Shown piece by piece: positions 32,859 to 42,282 of a DNA stretch of 64,000 nt. Source of the DNA: Hymenobacter sp. DG25A (GTDB taxonomy: Bacteria > Bacteroidota > Bacteroidia > Cytophagales > Hymenobacteraceae). The notes under the pieces are model-generated. The model was not told the origin of the DNA. It saw nothing but the letters and a program-made list of their open reading frames with translations, and did not search any database. The stretch is from NCBI RefSeq assembly GCF_001280305.1, contig NZ_CP012623.1, forward strand, positions 2,108,001-2,172,000. The letters run 5' to 3'. Position numbers and translations under genes: made by a program. Every line of letters begins with the position of its first letter. The first letter of the stretch is position 1.

Positions 32859-35141
32859 TTATACGGCCAAACCAGATTCTTTCAAACGAATCAGGTTCAG
32901 CGCGGAACCGGCTTTAAACCACTCAATCTGACCTTCGTTGTACGTGTGGTTCAGCGTGATAAGGTCGGTGTCGCCGTCTTCGTGGTGCAGGCGCGCCTGC
33001 AGGGGCTTGCCGGGCTGGAAGTCCGTCAGGCCGATGATGTCGATGGTGTCGCCTTCCTCAATCAGGTCGTAATCGGCCTTGTTGGCGAAGGTGAGGCCCA
33101 GCATGCCTTGCTTCTTGAGGTTGGTCTCGTGAATACGGGCAAACGACTTCACAATGATGGCGCGTACGCCTAGGTGGCGGGGCTCCATGGCCGCGTGCTC
33201 CCGCGACGAACCTTCACCGTAGTTCTCATCACCCACTACTACCGTTCCAATGCCCATAGACTTGTAGTTACGGGCCGCTTGCGGTACGGTGGTATAGGTA
33301 ACACCCTGCGAAACATAGTCGCGCACCTTGTTGGCTTCACCGTTGAAGCAGTTGGTGGCGCCGATGAGCATGTTGTTGGAGATGTTATCCAGGTGGCCAC
33401 GGTATTTCAACCACGGGCCGGCCATCGAAATGTGGTCGGTGGTGCACTTACCCTGGGCTTTGATGAGCAGGCGCAGACCATGCAGGTCGGTGCCTTCCCA
33501 GGCCTTGAAGGGCTCCAGCAGCTCCAGACGGTCGGATGAAGGGCTTACCACAACCTGTACGCCCGAGCCATCGGCTACGGGGGCCTGGAAGCCGGCATCT
33601 TCTACGGCATAGCCCTGGGGTGGCATTTCCACGCCGCGGGGCTCGTCCAGCTTCACCTGGCGGCCGTCTTTGGTCGTCAGCGTATCGGTGAGGGGGTTGA
33701 AGGTCAAATCACCGGCAATGGCGAAGGCCGTTACGATTTCGGGCGAGGCCACGAAAGCGTGGGTGTTCGGGTTGCCGTCGTTGCGCTTGGCGAAGTTGCG
33801 GTTGAACGAGGTGATGATGGAGTTCTTGCGCTTGGGGTCATCGGTGTGGCGGGCCCACTGGCCGATGCACGGACCGCAGGCATTAGCCAAAACTACCCCG
33901 CCCATTTCAGCGAAAGTATCCAGCAGACCGTCGCGCTGCACGGTGTAGCGCACCAGCTCCGAGCCGGGCGTTACGGTGAACTCCGCATTAACCGTCAGGC
34001 CTTTGGTTACAGCCTGCTTGGCAATGCTGGCGGCGCGGGTAATGTCTTCGTAGGAAGAGTTGGTGCACGAGCCAATCAGACCAACTTCCAGCTTCTCGGG
34101 CCAGCCGTGCTCACGCACTGCGGCCGCAAACTGAGAGATAGGCCAGGCAGCGTCCGGCGTGAACGGACCGTTCACGTGGGGCTCCAGCTCGGAGAGGTTA
34201 ATTTCGATCAGCTGATCGTAGTACTTCAATGGGTCAGCGAATACCTCGTCGTCGGCGCGCAGGTGCTGGGCTACGCCGGCAGCCAGGTCGGCAATTTCGC
34301 CGCGGCTGGTACCACGCAGGTAGGTAGCCATGCTTTCATCGTAGGCAAATACCGAAGTGGTAGCGCCAATTTCGGCACCCATGTTACAAATGGTAGCCTT
34401 GCCGGTGCACGACATGCTCTCGGCGCCGTCGCCGAAGTATTCTACAATAGCACCGGTGCCGCCTTTCACGGTCAGGATACCGGCTACTTTCAGGATAACG
34501 TCTTTGGCCGATGTCCAGCCGCTCATCTTACCGGTGAGCTTCACGCCAATTACTTTCGGGAATTTCAACTCCCAGGCCATGCCGGCCATTACGTCTACTG
34601 CATCGGCACCGCCTACGCCAATGGCCACCATACCCAGACCACCCGCGTTGGGCGTGTGGGAGTCGGTACCAATCATCATACCGCCGGGGAAGGCGTAGTT
34701 TTCCAGTACTACCTGGTGAATGATACCGGCACCGGGCTTCCAGAAACCAATACCATACTTATTGGAAACCGAAGCCAGAAAGTCATAAACTTCCTTGTTT
34801 TCGGCGTTGGCCACGGCCAGATCTTCATCGGCACCATTCTGGGCCTGAATGAGGTGGTCGCAGTGTACAGTGCTGGGAACGGCAACTTTAGGCTTGCCGG
34901 CCTGCATGAACTGCAACAGCGCCATCTGGGCCGTAGCGTCCTGCATAGCAACACGGTCGGGGGCGAAATCGACGTAGGAAACGCCCCGCTCAAACGCTTG
35001 AGTTACCTGGCCACCATAGAGGTGAGCGTACAGAATTTTCTCAGTCAAAGTGAGCGGGCGGCCAACAGCAGCGCGGGCGGCCTCAATGCGCGCGCCCATG
35101 CCGGCGTACACGGCCTGAATCATTTCTAAGTCAAACGCCAT
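32859..35141 (-). CDS. Aconitate hydratase (mitochondrial-type)
   Basis: 760 residues from the ATG at 35139-35141. Cluster ligands are in [20 protein letters not shown] and [18 protein letters not shown]; substrate-binding parts include [20 protein letters not shown] and [19 protein letters not shown]. Length and motifs match the mitochondrial-like aconitase family used by many Bacteroidota. It isomerises citrate to isocitrate in the TCA cycle. A perfect -7 box is 48 bases upstream. A longer ORF in the same frame has no conserved N-terminus. Confidence 0.95.
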   Translation of the reverse strand: MAFDLEMIQAVYAGMGARIEAARAAVGRPLTLTEKILYAHLYGGQVTQAFERGVSYVDFAPDRVAMQDATAQMALLQFMQAGKPKVAVPSTVHCDHLIQAQNGADEDLAVANAENKEVYDFLASVSNKYGIGFWKPGAGIIHQVVLENYAFPGGMMIGTDSHTPNAGGLGMVAIGVGGADAVDVMAGMAWELKFPKVIGVKLTGKMSGWTSAKDVILKVAGILTVKGGTGAIVEYFGDGAESMSCTGKATICNMGAEIGATTSVFAYDESMATYLRGTSRGEIADLAAGVAQHLRADDEVFADPLKYYDQLIEINLSELEPHVNGPFTPDAAWPISQFAAAVREHGWPEKLEVGLIGSCTNSSYEDITRAASIAKQAVTKGLTVNAEFTVTPGSELVRYTVQRDGLLDTFAEMGGVVLANACGPCIGQWARHTDDPKRKNSIITSFNRNFAKRNDGNPNTHAFVASPEIVTAFAIAGDLTFNPLTDTLTTKDGRQVKLDEPRGVEMPPQGYAVEDAGFQAPVADGSGVQVVVSPSSDRLELLEPFKAWEGTDLHGLRLLIKAQGKCTTDHISMAGPWLKYRGHLDNISNNMLIGATNCFNGEANKVRDYVSQGVTYTTVPQAARNYKSMGIGTVVVGDENYGEGSSREHAAMEPRHLGVRAIIVKSFARIHETNLKKQGMLGLTFANKADYDLIEEGDTIDIIGLTDFQPGKPLQARLHHEDGDTDLITLNHTYNEGQIEWFKAGSALNLIRLKESGLAV

Positions 35142-35189
35142 AATAAAAAGGGAAAAAGTGTAGAGGGAAAGCACCCCGTAAAGGGTACG

Positions 35190-35197
35190 CAAATATA
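35190..35197 (-). promoter_or_regulatory. -7 box TATATTTG of aconitase
   Basis: Perfect TAnnTTTG on the minus strand, 48 bases before the start codon. Confidence 0.55.
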
Positions 35198-35279
35198 GGT
35201 ACCTGCTGTTGCGAAGCACAAAACTTTCGCAGGTTTGACGCCTGCCAGACCCGCTGCGCATAAAGTTGACGCTACGGGC

Positions 35280-35287
35280 TACATTTG
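35280..35287 (+). promoter_or_regulatory. -7 box TACATTTG
   Basis: Perfect TAnnTTTG, 71 bases before the TlpA-like gene; with the aconitase box it forms a divergent promoter pair. Confidence 0.45.
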
Positions 35288-35358
35288 GCGTTCTTATTTA
35301 AACTAACGGAGCCCCTCCGTAGTTTAGCCCCGAACTTAACATCCTAACTTTTTTTCCT

Positions 35359-36660
35359 ATGCCCGTAGCCTTCTCTCTTCGCAAGGCCGTAGCCGGGGCC
35401 GGACTCGCGCTGGCCGCGGTGGCCTGTCAGTCCAATTCCACCTCCTCCACTGAAAACCAGACGCCCGCCAAACCAGAGGCCGGCACAACTACCGGCACTC
35501 CTCCTACTTTAAGCAATGGCAAGTGGCGCGGCGTGCTCTCCACGCAGGGCCAGCAGATTCCTTTTTTGTTTGAAGTATCCCAGAGTGGCGGCAAGCCGAT
35601 AGTAACGTTGCGCAACGGCGAAGAAAAGCTGAAGCTAGACGAAATTACCACTGCCGGCGACTCCATGACCATCCGCATGGGCGTGTTTGACGCCGCCTTG
35701 GTGGTGCGCCAGGACGGTGCCGACAAGCTGAAAGGTGCCTGGGTAAAGTACGATGGCAAAGAGCCTTACCGCGTGGCGTTTTCAGCGGAGAAGGGTGAGA
35801 GCAACTTGTTTAAAACTACCGGGAAAGCAGAGTCTTTTGATGGTACCTGGAACGTCACGTTCAAAGGGGATGATGGCGAAACATATCCGGCCGTTGGCCT
35901 CTTCAAGCAGAACGGAAACGATGTAACCGGCACTTTCCTGACTTCCACCGGTGACTATCGTTACCTGGCCGGTCAGGCTGATGGTAACAAGCTAAACGTA
36001 ACCACTTTTGATGGCAGCCACGGCTTCCTTTTCTCAGCGGAAAAGCAGCCTAACGGCACGCTGAAAGGCGACTTCTACAGCGGAAAATCAGGCCACGAAA
36101 CCTGGACCGCCACGCTGGATCCCAACGCCAAACTGCCCGATGCCAACGCCATGACTAACATGAAGCCCGGCCAGAAACGCCTTGACTTCAATTTCCCGAA
36201 CATCTTCGAAGGCGGCAGCATCTCCCCCACCGACCCCAAGTATAAAGGCAAAGTAGTGGTGGTGCAAATCCTGGGTTCGTGGTGCCCCAACTGCATGGAC
36301 GAAACCAACTTCCTGGCCCCCTGGTACGAAAAGAACAAGCAGCGCGGCGTGGAAATCATCGGCCTGGGCTACGAGCGCACTCCCGATCAGAAAGTGGCTT
36401 CGCAGAAGCTGTTGAAGATGCGCGAGCGTATGAATATTGGCTACGACATTGCCGTGGCCGGTGAGGCTTCAGCCGCCGAAGCCAGCAAATCGTTGCCGCA
36501 GCTGGCCAAGGTGCTGGCCTTCCCCACCACCATTTTCCTCGATAAAAAAGGCGAAGTGCGTAAGATTCACACCGGCTTCTCGGGCCCCGGCACCGGCAAA
36601 TACTACCAGCAGGAAATCGACGAGTTTAACGCCACCATCGACAAGCTCCTGGCGGAGTAA
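35359..36660 (+). CDS. TlpA-like thioredoxin-fold lipoprotein
   Basis: 433 residues: lipoprotein signal (AAVAC, Cys23), a Ser/Thr/Pro linker, an N-terminal beta domain (about 55-260, including WRGVLSTQGQQIPFLFEVS and GTWNVTFKGDDGETYPAVG), and a C-terminal thioredoxin fold with redox-active Cys309-Pro-Asn-Cys312 (LGSWCPNCMDETNFL) and the cis-Pro region AFPTTIFLDKKGEV. It reduces disulfides at the envelope, probably on exported proteins. A strong terminator overlaps the last bases after the stop. Confidence 0.9.
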   Translation: MPVAFSLRKAVAGAGLALAAVACQSNSTSSTENQTPAKPEAGTTTGTPPTLSNGKWRGVLSTQGQQIPFLFEVSQSGGKPIVTLRNGEEKLKLDEITTAGDSMTIRMGVFDAALVVRQDGADKLKGAWVKYDGKEPYRVAFSAEKGESNLFKTTGKAESFDGTWNVTFKGDDGETYPAVGLFKQNGNDVTGTFLTSTGDYRYLAGQADGNKLNVTTFDGSHGFLFSAEKQPNGTLKGDFYSGKSGHETWTATLDPNAKLPDANAMTNMKPGQKRLDFNFPNIFEGGSISPTDPKYKGKVVVVQILGSWCPNCMDETNFLAPWYEKNKQRGVEIIGLGYERTPDQKVASQKLLKMRERMNIGYDIAVAGEASAAEASKSLPQLAKVLAFPTTIFLDKKGEVRKIHTGFSGPGTGKYYQQEIDEFNATIDKLLAE

Positions 36661-36664
36661 TTTC

Positions 36665-36734
36665 TTCGCTGTGCTCAAATAAAAAAAGCCCGTTTCCGAT
36701 TGGAGGCGGGCTTTTTTTATTTGAGCACAGCGAA
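36665..36734 (+). terminator. Terminator in a 28-bp perfect inverted repeat
   Basis: Arms 36665-36692 and 36707-36734 match over 28 bp, including A7/T7 runs and a GCCCG core. The left arm starts 5 bases after the TlpA-like stop. Confidence 0.9.
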
Positions 36735-36834
36735 CGTCATGTCGAGCGAAGTCGAGACATCTCGCTAGTGTGGTAAACCTAATTACTACCACAACATCAG
36801 CACGCGAGATATCTCGACTACGCTCGACATGACG
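36735..36834. repeat. REP/MITE-like long inverted repeat
   Basis: Arms 36735-36765 and 36804-36834 pair at 29 of 31 positions (outer ends CGTCATGTCGAGCG). A second stem (36769-36775 with 36787-36793) lies inside, giving a ~100-base hairpin with no ORF. Bases 36835-36991 after it hold no recognisable gene. Confidence 0.7.
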
Positions 36835-36991
36835 CTATAATTTTATTCTTTATCCGCAGTCTTTTTACCGCTGTTCTGCCGCGCACTTCTCAGCTGATAT
36901 TTTCCAGGTTCAGGGCTGATATCTGTCATTGGCGGCGTTTTCCGGTTCTGCTTTCTTCGGGTTGTATTTTACGCTTTGTGCTCTCACTCCC

Positions 36992-37861
36992 ATGAAGAAC
37001 ATTCTCGTTGCTACCGATTTTTCCAGACAGGCACACCATGCCTTTGAGGCGGCCCTGCACCTGGCCCAGCGGGCCGGCGGCTCGGTTACCCTCCTCCACG
37101 TAATAGACGCGCCCGAGCCGGAAACGGCTGGGTTTAGCACCTATGGCGGCCCCGTAAATGGGGACGAGTTCGGAAACGCTTCAGGCATAGACGAACTGTT
37201 TATGCTGAAACGATTGGAGGTAACCCACCAACGCATGCAGCAGCTGCAGGCCGAAGCAGCCCAACTGGCCCCTGGCGTGCCTGTGCACGAAACGGCTACC
37301 GTAGCCGACTTTCCGGAAGCCATAGCCCGTCTTATTCAGGAGCGGCAAATTGATCTGTTGGTAGTAGGCCCGCAGGAACACGATACCCTGGAGCGGTTTT
37401 TCGCCAGCACGCACACGGAGCAGCTGGTGCGGCAGGCGGCCTGCCCGGTGCTGGCCGTGAAGCACGCTCCCGGCAACTTCGACCTGCGAACCATTGTATT
37501 TGCCTCTGATTTTTCGGACGAAGCAGATGCTGCCGTGCCGGAGCTGCGGCGGGTGCTGCAGCTTTATCCGGAAGCAAAGCTCTTTCTGCTACAGGTAACC
37601 AACGACGAGTTTCCGCGCCCCGACCTGCTGGCGCGCATGCAGGAGTTTGCCCTGCGGCACCAGCTTACCCAGGCCGAGCCGGTACTGTTTGAAGCGGGCC
37701 AGCCTACCCGCGGTATTCAGCAGTTTGCCTGGCAACAACAGGCTGATTTAGTGATACTTCCTACCCACAGCCGTTCCGCCATTAGTCGGTTGTTTGCGGG
37801 TAGCATTGCCGAGGCCGTAGCCACCGAAGCGGCCTGCCCGGTTCTAACCTTCCACGTGTAG
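36992..37861 (+). CDS. Universal stress protein, two UspA domains
   Basis: 289 residues from the ATG at 36992 (MKNILVATDFSRQAHHAFEA). Two Usp domains: the first includes LLVVGPQEHDTLERFFAS and CPVLAVK; the second has RTIVFASDFSDEADAAVPEL, LVILPTHSRSAISRLFAGS and CPVLTF. The typical G-2X-G-9X-G nucleotide loop is not fully present, so ATP binding is uncertain. Single gene between the REP-like element and a long terminator. Confidence 0.9.
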   Translation: MKNILVATDFSRQAHHAFEAALHLAQRAGGSVTLLHVIDAPEPETAGFSTYGGPVNGDEFGNASGIDELFMLKRLEVTHQRMQQLQAEAAQLAPGVPVHETATVADFPEAIARLIQERQIDLLVVGPQEHDTLERFFASTHTEQLVRQAACPVLAVKHAPGNFDLRTIVFASDFSDEADAAVPELRRVLQLYPEAKLFLLQVTNDEFPRPDLLARMQEFALRHQLTQAEPVLFEAGQPTRGIQQFAWQQQADLVILPTHSRSAISRLFAGSIAEAVATEAACPVLTFHV

Positions 37862-37862
37862 C

Positions 37863-37917
37863 CTATAAACGCAGCAGCCCCGCCTACCAATGGTAGGCGG
37901 GGCTGCTGCGTTTATAG
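37863..37917. terminator. Bidirectional terminator, 27-bp perfect inverted repeat
   Basis: Arms 37863-37889 and 37891-37917 around one unpaired base. It overlaps the stop codon of the convergent GNAT gene. Confidence 0.85.
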
Positions 37918-38481
37918 CGGGGCGGGCTGAAACCGCTCCAGTAGCACAATTTCCTCGCCGTGATAGAGGGCGCGGGCATATTCATGGTAGCCAAACTTGT
38001 GGGCCAGGCGCAGGGAGGCATTGTTGCCGGGGTCGATGATGCAGGTGGTGCGCGGAGCGGGCAGGTGCTCATCGGCCCAGGCCAGGGCGGCTTGCAGGGC
38101 TTGGCTGGCGTAGCCGCGGCCGTGCAGCCGCGGTGCCAGCACCCAACCGGCTTCGGGCGTGCCTTTGATGGACGGCGTCAGGTCGCGCTGGACATCAAAA
38201 AAACCCACCGTGCCCACAAAGCGGCCGGAAGCTTTTTCTTCGATGGACCAGGAGCCGTAGCCCAGCATGGCCCAGTGCCCCATATGGGAGAGCATGCGGC
38301 GCCACACGTCTTCCTCAGAATGAGGCTTGCCGCCCAGGAAGCGGTAGAAAGCAGGGTCCTGGTGCATGGCGGCGCCCTCCGGCAGGTCGGTGGGTTGAGG
38401 GCCGCGCAGAAGCAGGTCGGTGGTTTCCAGCAAGGGCACTAGAGGGGCCGGGGCAGAACGAAGGGAGAGTGGCAGGGACAT
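37912..38481 (-). CDS. GNAT N-acetyltransferase (RimJ/RimL-like)
   Basis: 189 residues from the ATG at 38479-38481. Pattern of the Acetyltransf_3 group: LLETTDLLLRGPQPTDLPEG at the start, FVGTVGFFDVQRDLTPSIKG, then EAGWVLAPRLHGRGYASQAL as the acetyl-CoA loop and CIIDPGNNASLRLAHKFGY near the end. Substrate unknown; such proteins acetylate ribosomal proteins or small molecules. An ATG 15 bases upstream is an alternative start. Confidence 0.9.
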   Translation of the reverse strand: MSLPLSLRSAPAPLVPLLETTDLLLRGPQPTDLPEGAAMHQDPAFYRFLGGKPHSEEDVWRRMLSHMGHWAMLGYGSWSIEEKASGRFVGTVGFFDVQRDLTPSIKGTPEAGWVLAPRLHGRGYASQALQAALAWADEHLPAPRTTCIIDPGNNASLRLAHKFGYHEYARALYHGEEIVLLERFQPAPL

Positions 38482-38603
38482 GCGGCAAATTAGCAAAACC
38501 CTGCAATGCGTAATCTTCGGGCTTGCGCAACTGTCCCGTAAAGTATTTCCCGTATCATTCCGACTACTTCATCCAAAGCACCTACTTCCCCGGTTTATCC
38601 TTC

Positions 38604-39728
38604 ATGAAAAAATTATTACACTTTATCGGTCGGCTGTTGGGCGGGCTGTTGGTGGTTCTACTGGTGGTGGGCGTAGCCTTTGCCAACCTTAGCCCGGAGT
38701 TTGGCGGCAAGCCCACCAGCGCCCAGCTGGCAGCCTACGCGCAGTCGGGCCACTACCAGGAGGGCGAGTTTCAGAACCTGCTGCCCACCACGCTCATGAC
38801 GGGCAGCAGCACCTTTGCGGCGCTGTGGCGCTTTTTCTTTACCAGCGTTCCAAATCAAACCCCAGCCGCTCCCCTCCCCCTGCAACAGCTGGATTCCCTG
38901 AGCATCACGCAAAAGTCGGAGGAGGTGCTGCGCGTTACGTGGTTTGGGCACTCCGCCAGCCTGGTGGAAATTGCGGGCCAGAATATTCTGATGGACCCCA
39001 TGCTCAGCATCCGCATGGGGCCCGTGCACTGGGCCACTCCCAAGCGCTACAACCCCATTCTGCCCATCACGGCCGAGCAGCTGCCTCCCATTGCGGCCGT
39101 GCTCATTTCCCACGACCACTACGACCACCTCGACTACCAGACTATTCTGCGGCTGAAGGAGAAAGTAGCGCATTTTTACGTGCCGCTGGGCGTGGGGGCG
39201 CACCTGCTGGCCTGGGGCGTGGCCCCCGAAAAAATTCAGGAAATGGACTGGAACGACTCCGTGCGCCTGCCCGGCCTGACGATTATCAGCATGCCGGCCC
39301 GCCACTTTTCCGGCCGCGGCCTCACCAACCGCAACTCCACTTCCTGGAGCTCCTGGGTGATAAAATCGGCCACCAAGCGCGTGTTTTATAGTGGCGACGG
39401 TGGTTACGGCCCGCACTTTCAGACCATCGGCACAAAGCACGGGCCGTTTGATCTGGCCCTGATGGAATGCGGGCAGTATGATAAGCAATGGGCCGAAATT
39501 CATATGATGCCCGAGCAAACCGTGCAGGCCGCCGTAGATGTGCGGGCGCGGGTGCTAATGCCAGTGCACTGGGGCGCCTTCACGGAAGCGCATCACCCCT
39601 GGAATGAGCCCGTTACCCGGGCTTCCCTGGAAGCCGCCCGGCGGCAAATGCCCATCACTACTCCGCAGCTGGGGCAGCCGGTTACTATTGGTGCCGGGCC
39701 CCTGCCGCATGAGCGCTGGTGGCAGTAA
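38604..39728 (+). CDS. MBL-fold metallo-hydrolase, membrane-anchored
   Basis: 374 residues from the ATG at 38604. One N-terminal membrane or signal segment (RLLGGLLVVLLVVGVAFANL). Metallo-beta-lactamase ligands: HDHYDH in VLISHDHYDHLDYQTI, Asp in VFYSGDGGYGPHFQTIG, and His in VLMPVHWGAFTEAHHPW. This is the RomA/NAPE-PLD-like lipid-type branch, so phospholipid or sugar-phosphate hydrolysis is possible. Starts convergent to nothing; it is followed by a REP-like inverted repeat shared with the next gene's end. Confidence 0.9.
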   Translation: MKKLLHFIGRLLGGLLVVLLVVGVAFANLSPEFGGKPTSAQLAAYAQSGHYQEGEFQNLLPTTLMTGSSTFAALWRFFFTSVPNQTPAAPLPLQQLDSLSITQKSEEVLRVTWFGHSASLVEIAGQNILMDPMLSIRMGPVHWATPKRYNPILPITAEQLPPIAAVLISHDHYDHLDYQTILRLKEKVAHFYVPLGVGAHLLAWGVAPEKIQEMDWNDSVRLPGLTIISMPARHFSGRGLTNRNSTSWSSWVIKSATKRVFYSGDGGYGPHFQTIGTKHGPFDLALMECGQYDKQWAEIHMMPEQTVQAAVDVRARVLMPVHWGAFTEAHHPWNEPVTRASLEAARRQMPITTPQLGQPVTIGAGPLPHERWWQ

Positions 39729-39732
39729 GCCG

Positions 39733-39803
39733 TTGTCATTCCGAGTGAAGCGAGGAATCTGGGTAACGCCTATTCAGATTCCTCGCTTCGCTCGGAATGA
39801 CAA
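39733..39803. repeat. REP-like inverted repeat between convergent genes
   Basis: Arms 39733-39761 and 39775-39803 pair at 28 of 29 positions (TTGTCATTCCGAG ends). It lies exactly between the MBL gene stop and the P450 stop. Its outer sequence resembles the element at 36735. Confidence 0.75.
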
Positions 39804-41192
39804 TTACTGTATTTGTTGAAACCGCAGCAGCATACCGTGCGGGGGCCGAAGCGTAATCAAAGGCACTGGTACCGAGGCCGTATCAGGCGGCAATTCTATG
39901 CTGAAATGACGCAGGGTTTCCACCAGCATCAGTTGAATTTCAGTGAGGGCAAAGTGGTTGCCGATGCACATGCGTGGGCCCGCCCCAAAGGGCAGATAGC
40001 CGTAAGCCGGAACCGGGGGCTGGGCATGGGGCGCAAAACGACCGGGCCGGAATTCATCCGGCTCCGCCCACAGCTGCGGGTGGCGGTGCATGCCGTAGAG
40101 GTAGATGGAAAACAGGGTTCCTTTCGGGATGCGCTGCCCCTGAAACTCATCCTCTTCCAGGGCCACGCGGTCCAGAATCCAGGCGGGCGGGTACAGGCGC
40201 ATGGTTTCCTGTATTACCTGCAGGGAGTACGGCAAACGGGGCAGCTCATCGAAAACCGGCGGCCGATTAGCCAGGCCCGCGGACTGCAATTCCGCGCGCA
40301 CCTTGGCAGCCGCCTCCGGGTGCGCGGCCAGCAGGTAAAACAGCCAGCTGAGGGCATTGGCGGAGGTTTCGTGGCCGGCCAGCAGCAGGATGTTGGCTTC
40401 ATCCAGGAGCCGGTCTTCAGTCATGGGCTCGCCGGTGTCTTCGTAGCGGGCGTCGAGCAGCATTTGCAGCAGGTCGTCGTGCGGCTGGCTGTTGGAGGCG
40501 GCGCGGCGCCGGCGGATGTAGCCGCGCACCAGCTCGCGCAGCTCCTGGCTTAGCGCATCGTGGTAGCGGTAGCTGCCGGTGAGGTGCCACCACGGCCGCA
40601 GGTAAGGCTGCCGGATGGTGCGCACGTAGAATGCCTGAATCTGGGTGAGAATAGTGGAGAGCCGCTCCCGCTCCGTGTCGCCCATGCTGGTCCCAAACGT
40701 GGCCTGCGCAATAATGCGGAATGCCACGCGCGTCATGGCTTCGTGAATATCCACCAGGGCCGGGCCGGCGGCGGTGCGCTGGCGCAGCTCCTGGGTCCAC
40801 TCCTCGGCGGCCGCCTGCATCAGCCGCGTGAGGCCGGCCAGGCGCTGGCGGTGAAAGCCGGGTTGAATAAGGCGGCGCTGCCGCAGCCAGTCGGCCCCTT
40901 CGTTGGTGAGCAGGCCGCGGCCAATGTAGCGGATGAGGCCGTGGGTGAGGTCGGACTTGAGGTAGCAGCGGTGGTTTTTCTGCAGAATGTGCTGGGCCAG
41001 CGCCGGGTCGCGGGTCATGATAATGGGCCGGATGCCGCCCAGATGCATGCCAACCGTATCGCCCCGGCCGGCATGGGCCCGATCGAGGTTGCCGATTGGG
41101 TCGCGGGCCATGGCCACAGAGGACAGCAGCGTGCGCCAGCGCGGCACCCACGGAAACGGTTCGGCGGCAGTATCAGTAGTCCGCGTATCCAT
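39804..41192 (-). CDS. Cytochrome P450
   Basis: 462 residues, no signal or membrane anchor. Heme-ligand loop FGAGPRMCIGNHFALTE, I-helix oxygen-activating AGHETSANALSW, and the ExxR helix ETMRLYPPAW, so a complete bacterial P450. These proteins hydroxylate lipids, steroids or other small molecules with an external reductase. It begins 9 bases after the galT stop on the same strand, so it is co-transcribed with the Leloir genes, which is unusual. No ferredoxin or reductase gene is nearby. Confidence 0.94.
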   Translation of the reverse strand: MDTRTTDTAAEPFPWVPRWRTLLSSVAMARDPIGNLDRAHAGRGDTVGMHLGGIRPIIMTRDPALAQHILQKNHRCYLKSDLTHGLIRYIGRGLLTNEGADWLRQRRLIQPGFHRQRLAGLTRLMQAAAEEWTQELRQRTAAGPALVDIHEAMTRVAFRIIAQATFGTSMGDTERERLSTILTQIQAFYVRTIRQPYLRPWWHLTGSYRYHDALSQELRELVRGYIRRRRAASNSQPHDDLLQMLLDARYEDTGEPMTEDRLLDEANILLLAGHETSANALSWLFYLLAAHPEAAAKVRAELQSAGLANRPPVFDELPRLPYSLQVIQETMRLYPPAWILDRVALEEDEFQGQRIPKGTLFSIYLYGMHRHPQLWAEPDEFRPGRFAPHAQPPVPAYGYLPFGAGPRMCIGNHFALTEIQLMLVETLRHFSIELPPDTASVPVPLITLRPPHGMLLRFQQIQ

Positions 41193-41201
41193 CAGAAAGC
41201 C

Positions 41202-42254
41202 TTATTCTGCTACCTGCTTGTAATGTATTTCCGACATGTCCCGCAGGCGCCCGGCGCTGAACTCGGGCGTGATGTCGCGCTGCGGGTCACCAAGCATTTC
41301 ATAGCCCACCATAAACTTGCGCACGGTAGCGGAGCGCAGCAGCGGCGGGTAGAAATGCATGTGCAAATGCCACTCGGGGTGCTCCTCCCCATCGGTCGGC
41401 CGCTGGTGCAGGCCGGCCGAGTAAGGGAAAGAAATCTGGAACAGATTATCGTAGCGGATGGTAAGGCGGCGCAGGATATCGGCCAGCGCATCCCGCTCTT
41501 CATCTGTTAGCTGCGTGATATCCTGCACGGGGCGGCGAGCTATCAGCAGCGTCTCAAATGGCCACATAGCCCAGTACGGTACCAGTACCACGAAGTGCTC
41601 ATTTTCAAGAACAATCCGCTCCTGCTTTTCCAGCTCCAGGGCCAGATAAGCAGAGAGAAGGGTGCGCTGGTACTCCTGGAAATATGCCAGCTGCTGCTCC
41701 CCTTCTTTGGCTGGCTCCATGGGCACGGTGCGCTGGGCCCAGATCTGCCCGTGCGGGTGCGGGTTCGAGCAGCCCATCATCTGGCCTTTGTTCTCGAAAA
41801 TCTGCACGTAATTGATATCGGAGCGGGCGCCCAGGGTTTGGAACTCCTCCACCCACAGATCTACCACTTTGCGGATGGCGGGCGTGGTCATTTCCGGCAG
41901 GGTTAAATCGTGGCGCGGCGAGAAGCAGATAACCCGGCAGATACCGGATTCCGCTTCGGCCCGCAGCAGGCCACCTTCGTTAATGCTGCCCACGGGCACC
42001 TGTTCCTGCAGGGCGGCAAAGTCATTGGTAAATACGAAGGTAGAATCGTAGGCGGGGTTGATTTCGCCGTTGGCGCGCGTGTTGCCGGGGCAGAGATAGC
42101 AGCCGGGGTCATAGGCGGGGCGGTGCTCCTGCTCGGGGGCCTCCTGCTGGCCCTGCCAGGGCCGCTTAGAGCGGTGCGGCGAAACCAGAATCCATTCGCC
42201 CTTCAGGGCATTAAAACGGCGGTGCGGGTGCTCGGCAGTATCGAAACCAGACAT
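41202..42254 (-). CDS. galT: Galactose-1-phosphate uridylyltransferase
   Basis: 350 residues. HIT-superfamily active site [10 protein letters not shown] with the nucleophilic His, zinc-binding part [15 protein letters not shown], and the C-terminal [15 protein letters not shown]. It swaps UMP between UDP-glucose and galactose-1-phosphate. Its start is 28 bases after the galK stop, and the P450 gene follows by 9 bases. Confidence 0.96.
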   Translation of the reverse strand: MSGFDTAEHPHRRFNALKGEWILVSPHRSKRPWQGQQEAPEQEHRPAYDPGCYLCPGNTRANGEINPAYDSTFVFTNDFAALQEQVPVGSINEGGLLRAEAESGICRVICFSPRHDLTLPEMTTPAIRKVVDLWVEEFQTLGARSDINYVQIFENKGQMMGCSNPHPHGQIWAQRTVPMEPAKEGEQQLAYFQEYQRTLLSAYLALELEKQERIVLENEHFVVLVPYWAMWPFETLLIARRPVQDITQLTDEERDALADILRRLTIRYDNLFQISFPYSAGLHQRPTDGEEHPEWHLHMHFYPPLLRSATVRKFMVGYEMLGDPQRDITPEFSAGRLRDMSEIHYKQVAE

Positions 42255-42282
42255 ATGCTATAAGATAAAAAGCGGCCAGAAA

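Noticed and set aside
33759..35129. Very long open frame on the + strand inside aconitase
   Set aside because: It is antisense to a well-conserved aconitase gene; long shadow frames are expected in GC-rich sequence.
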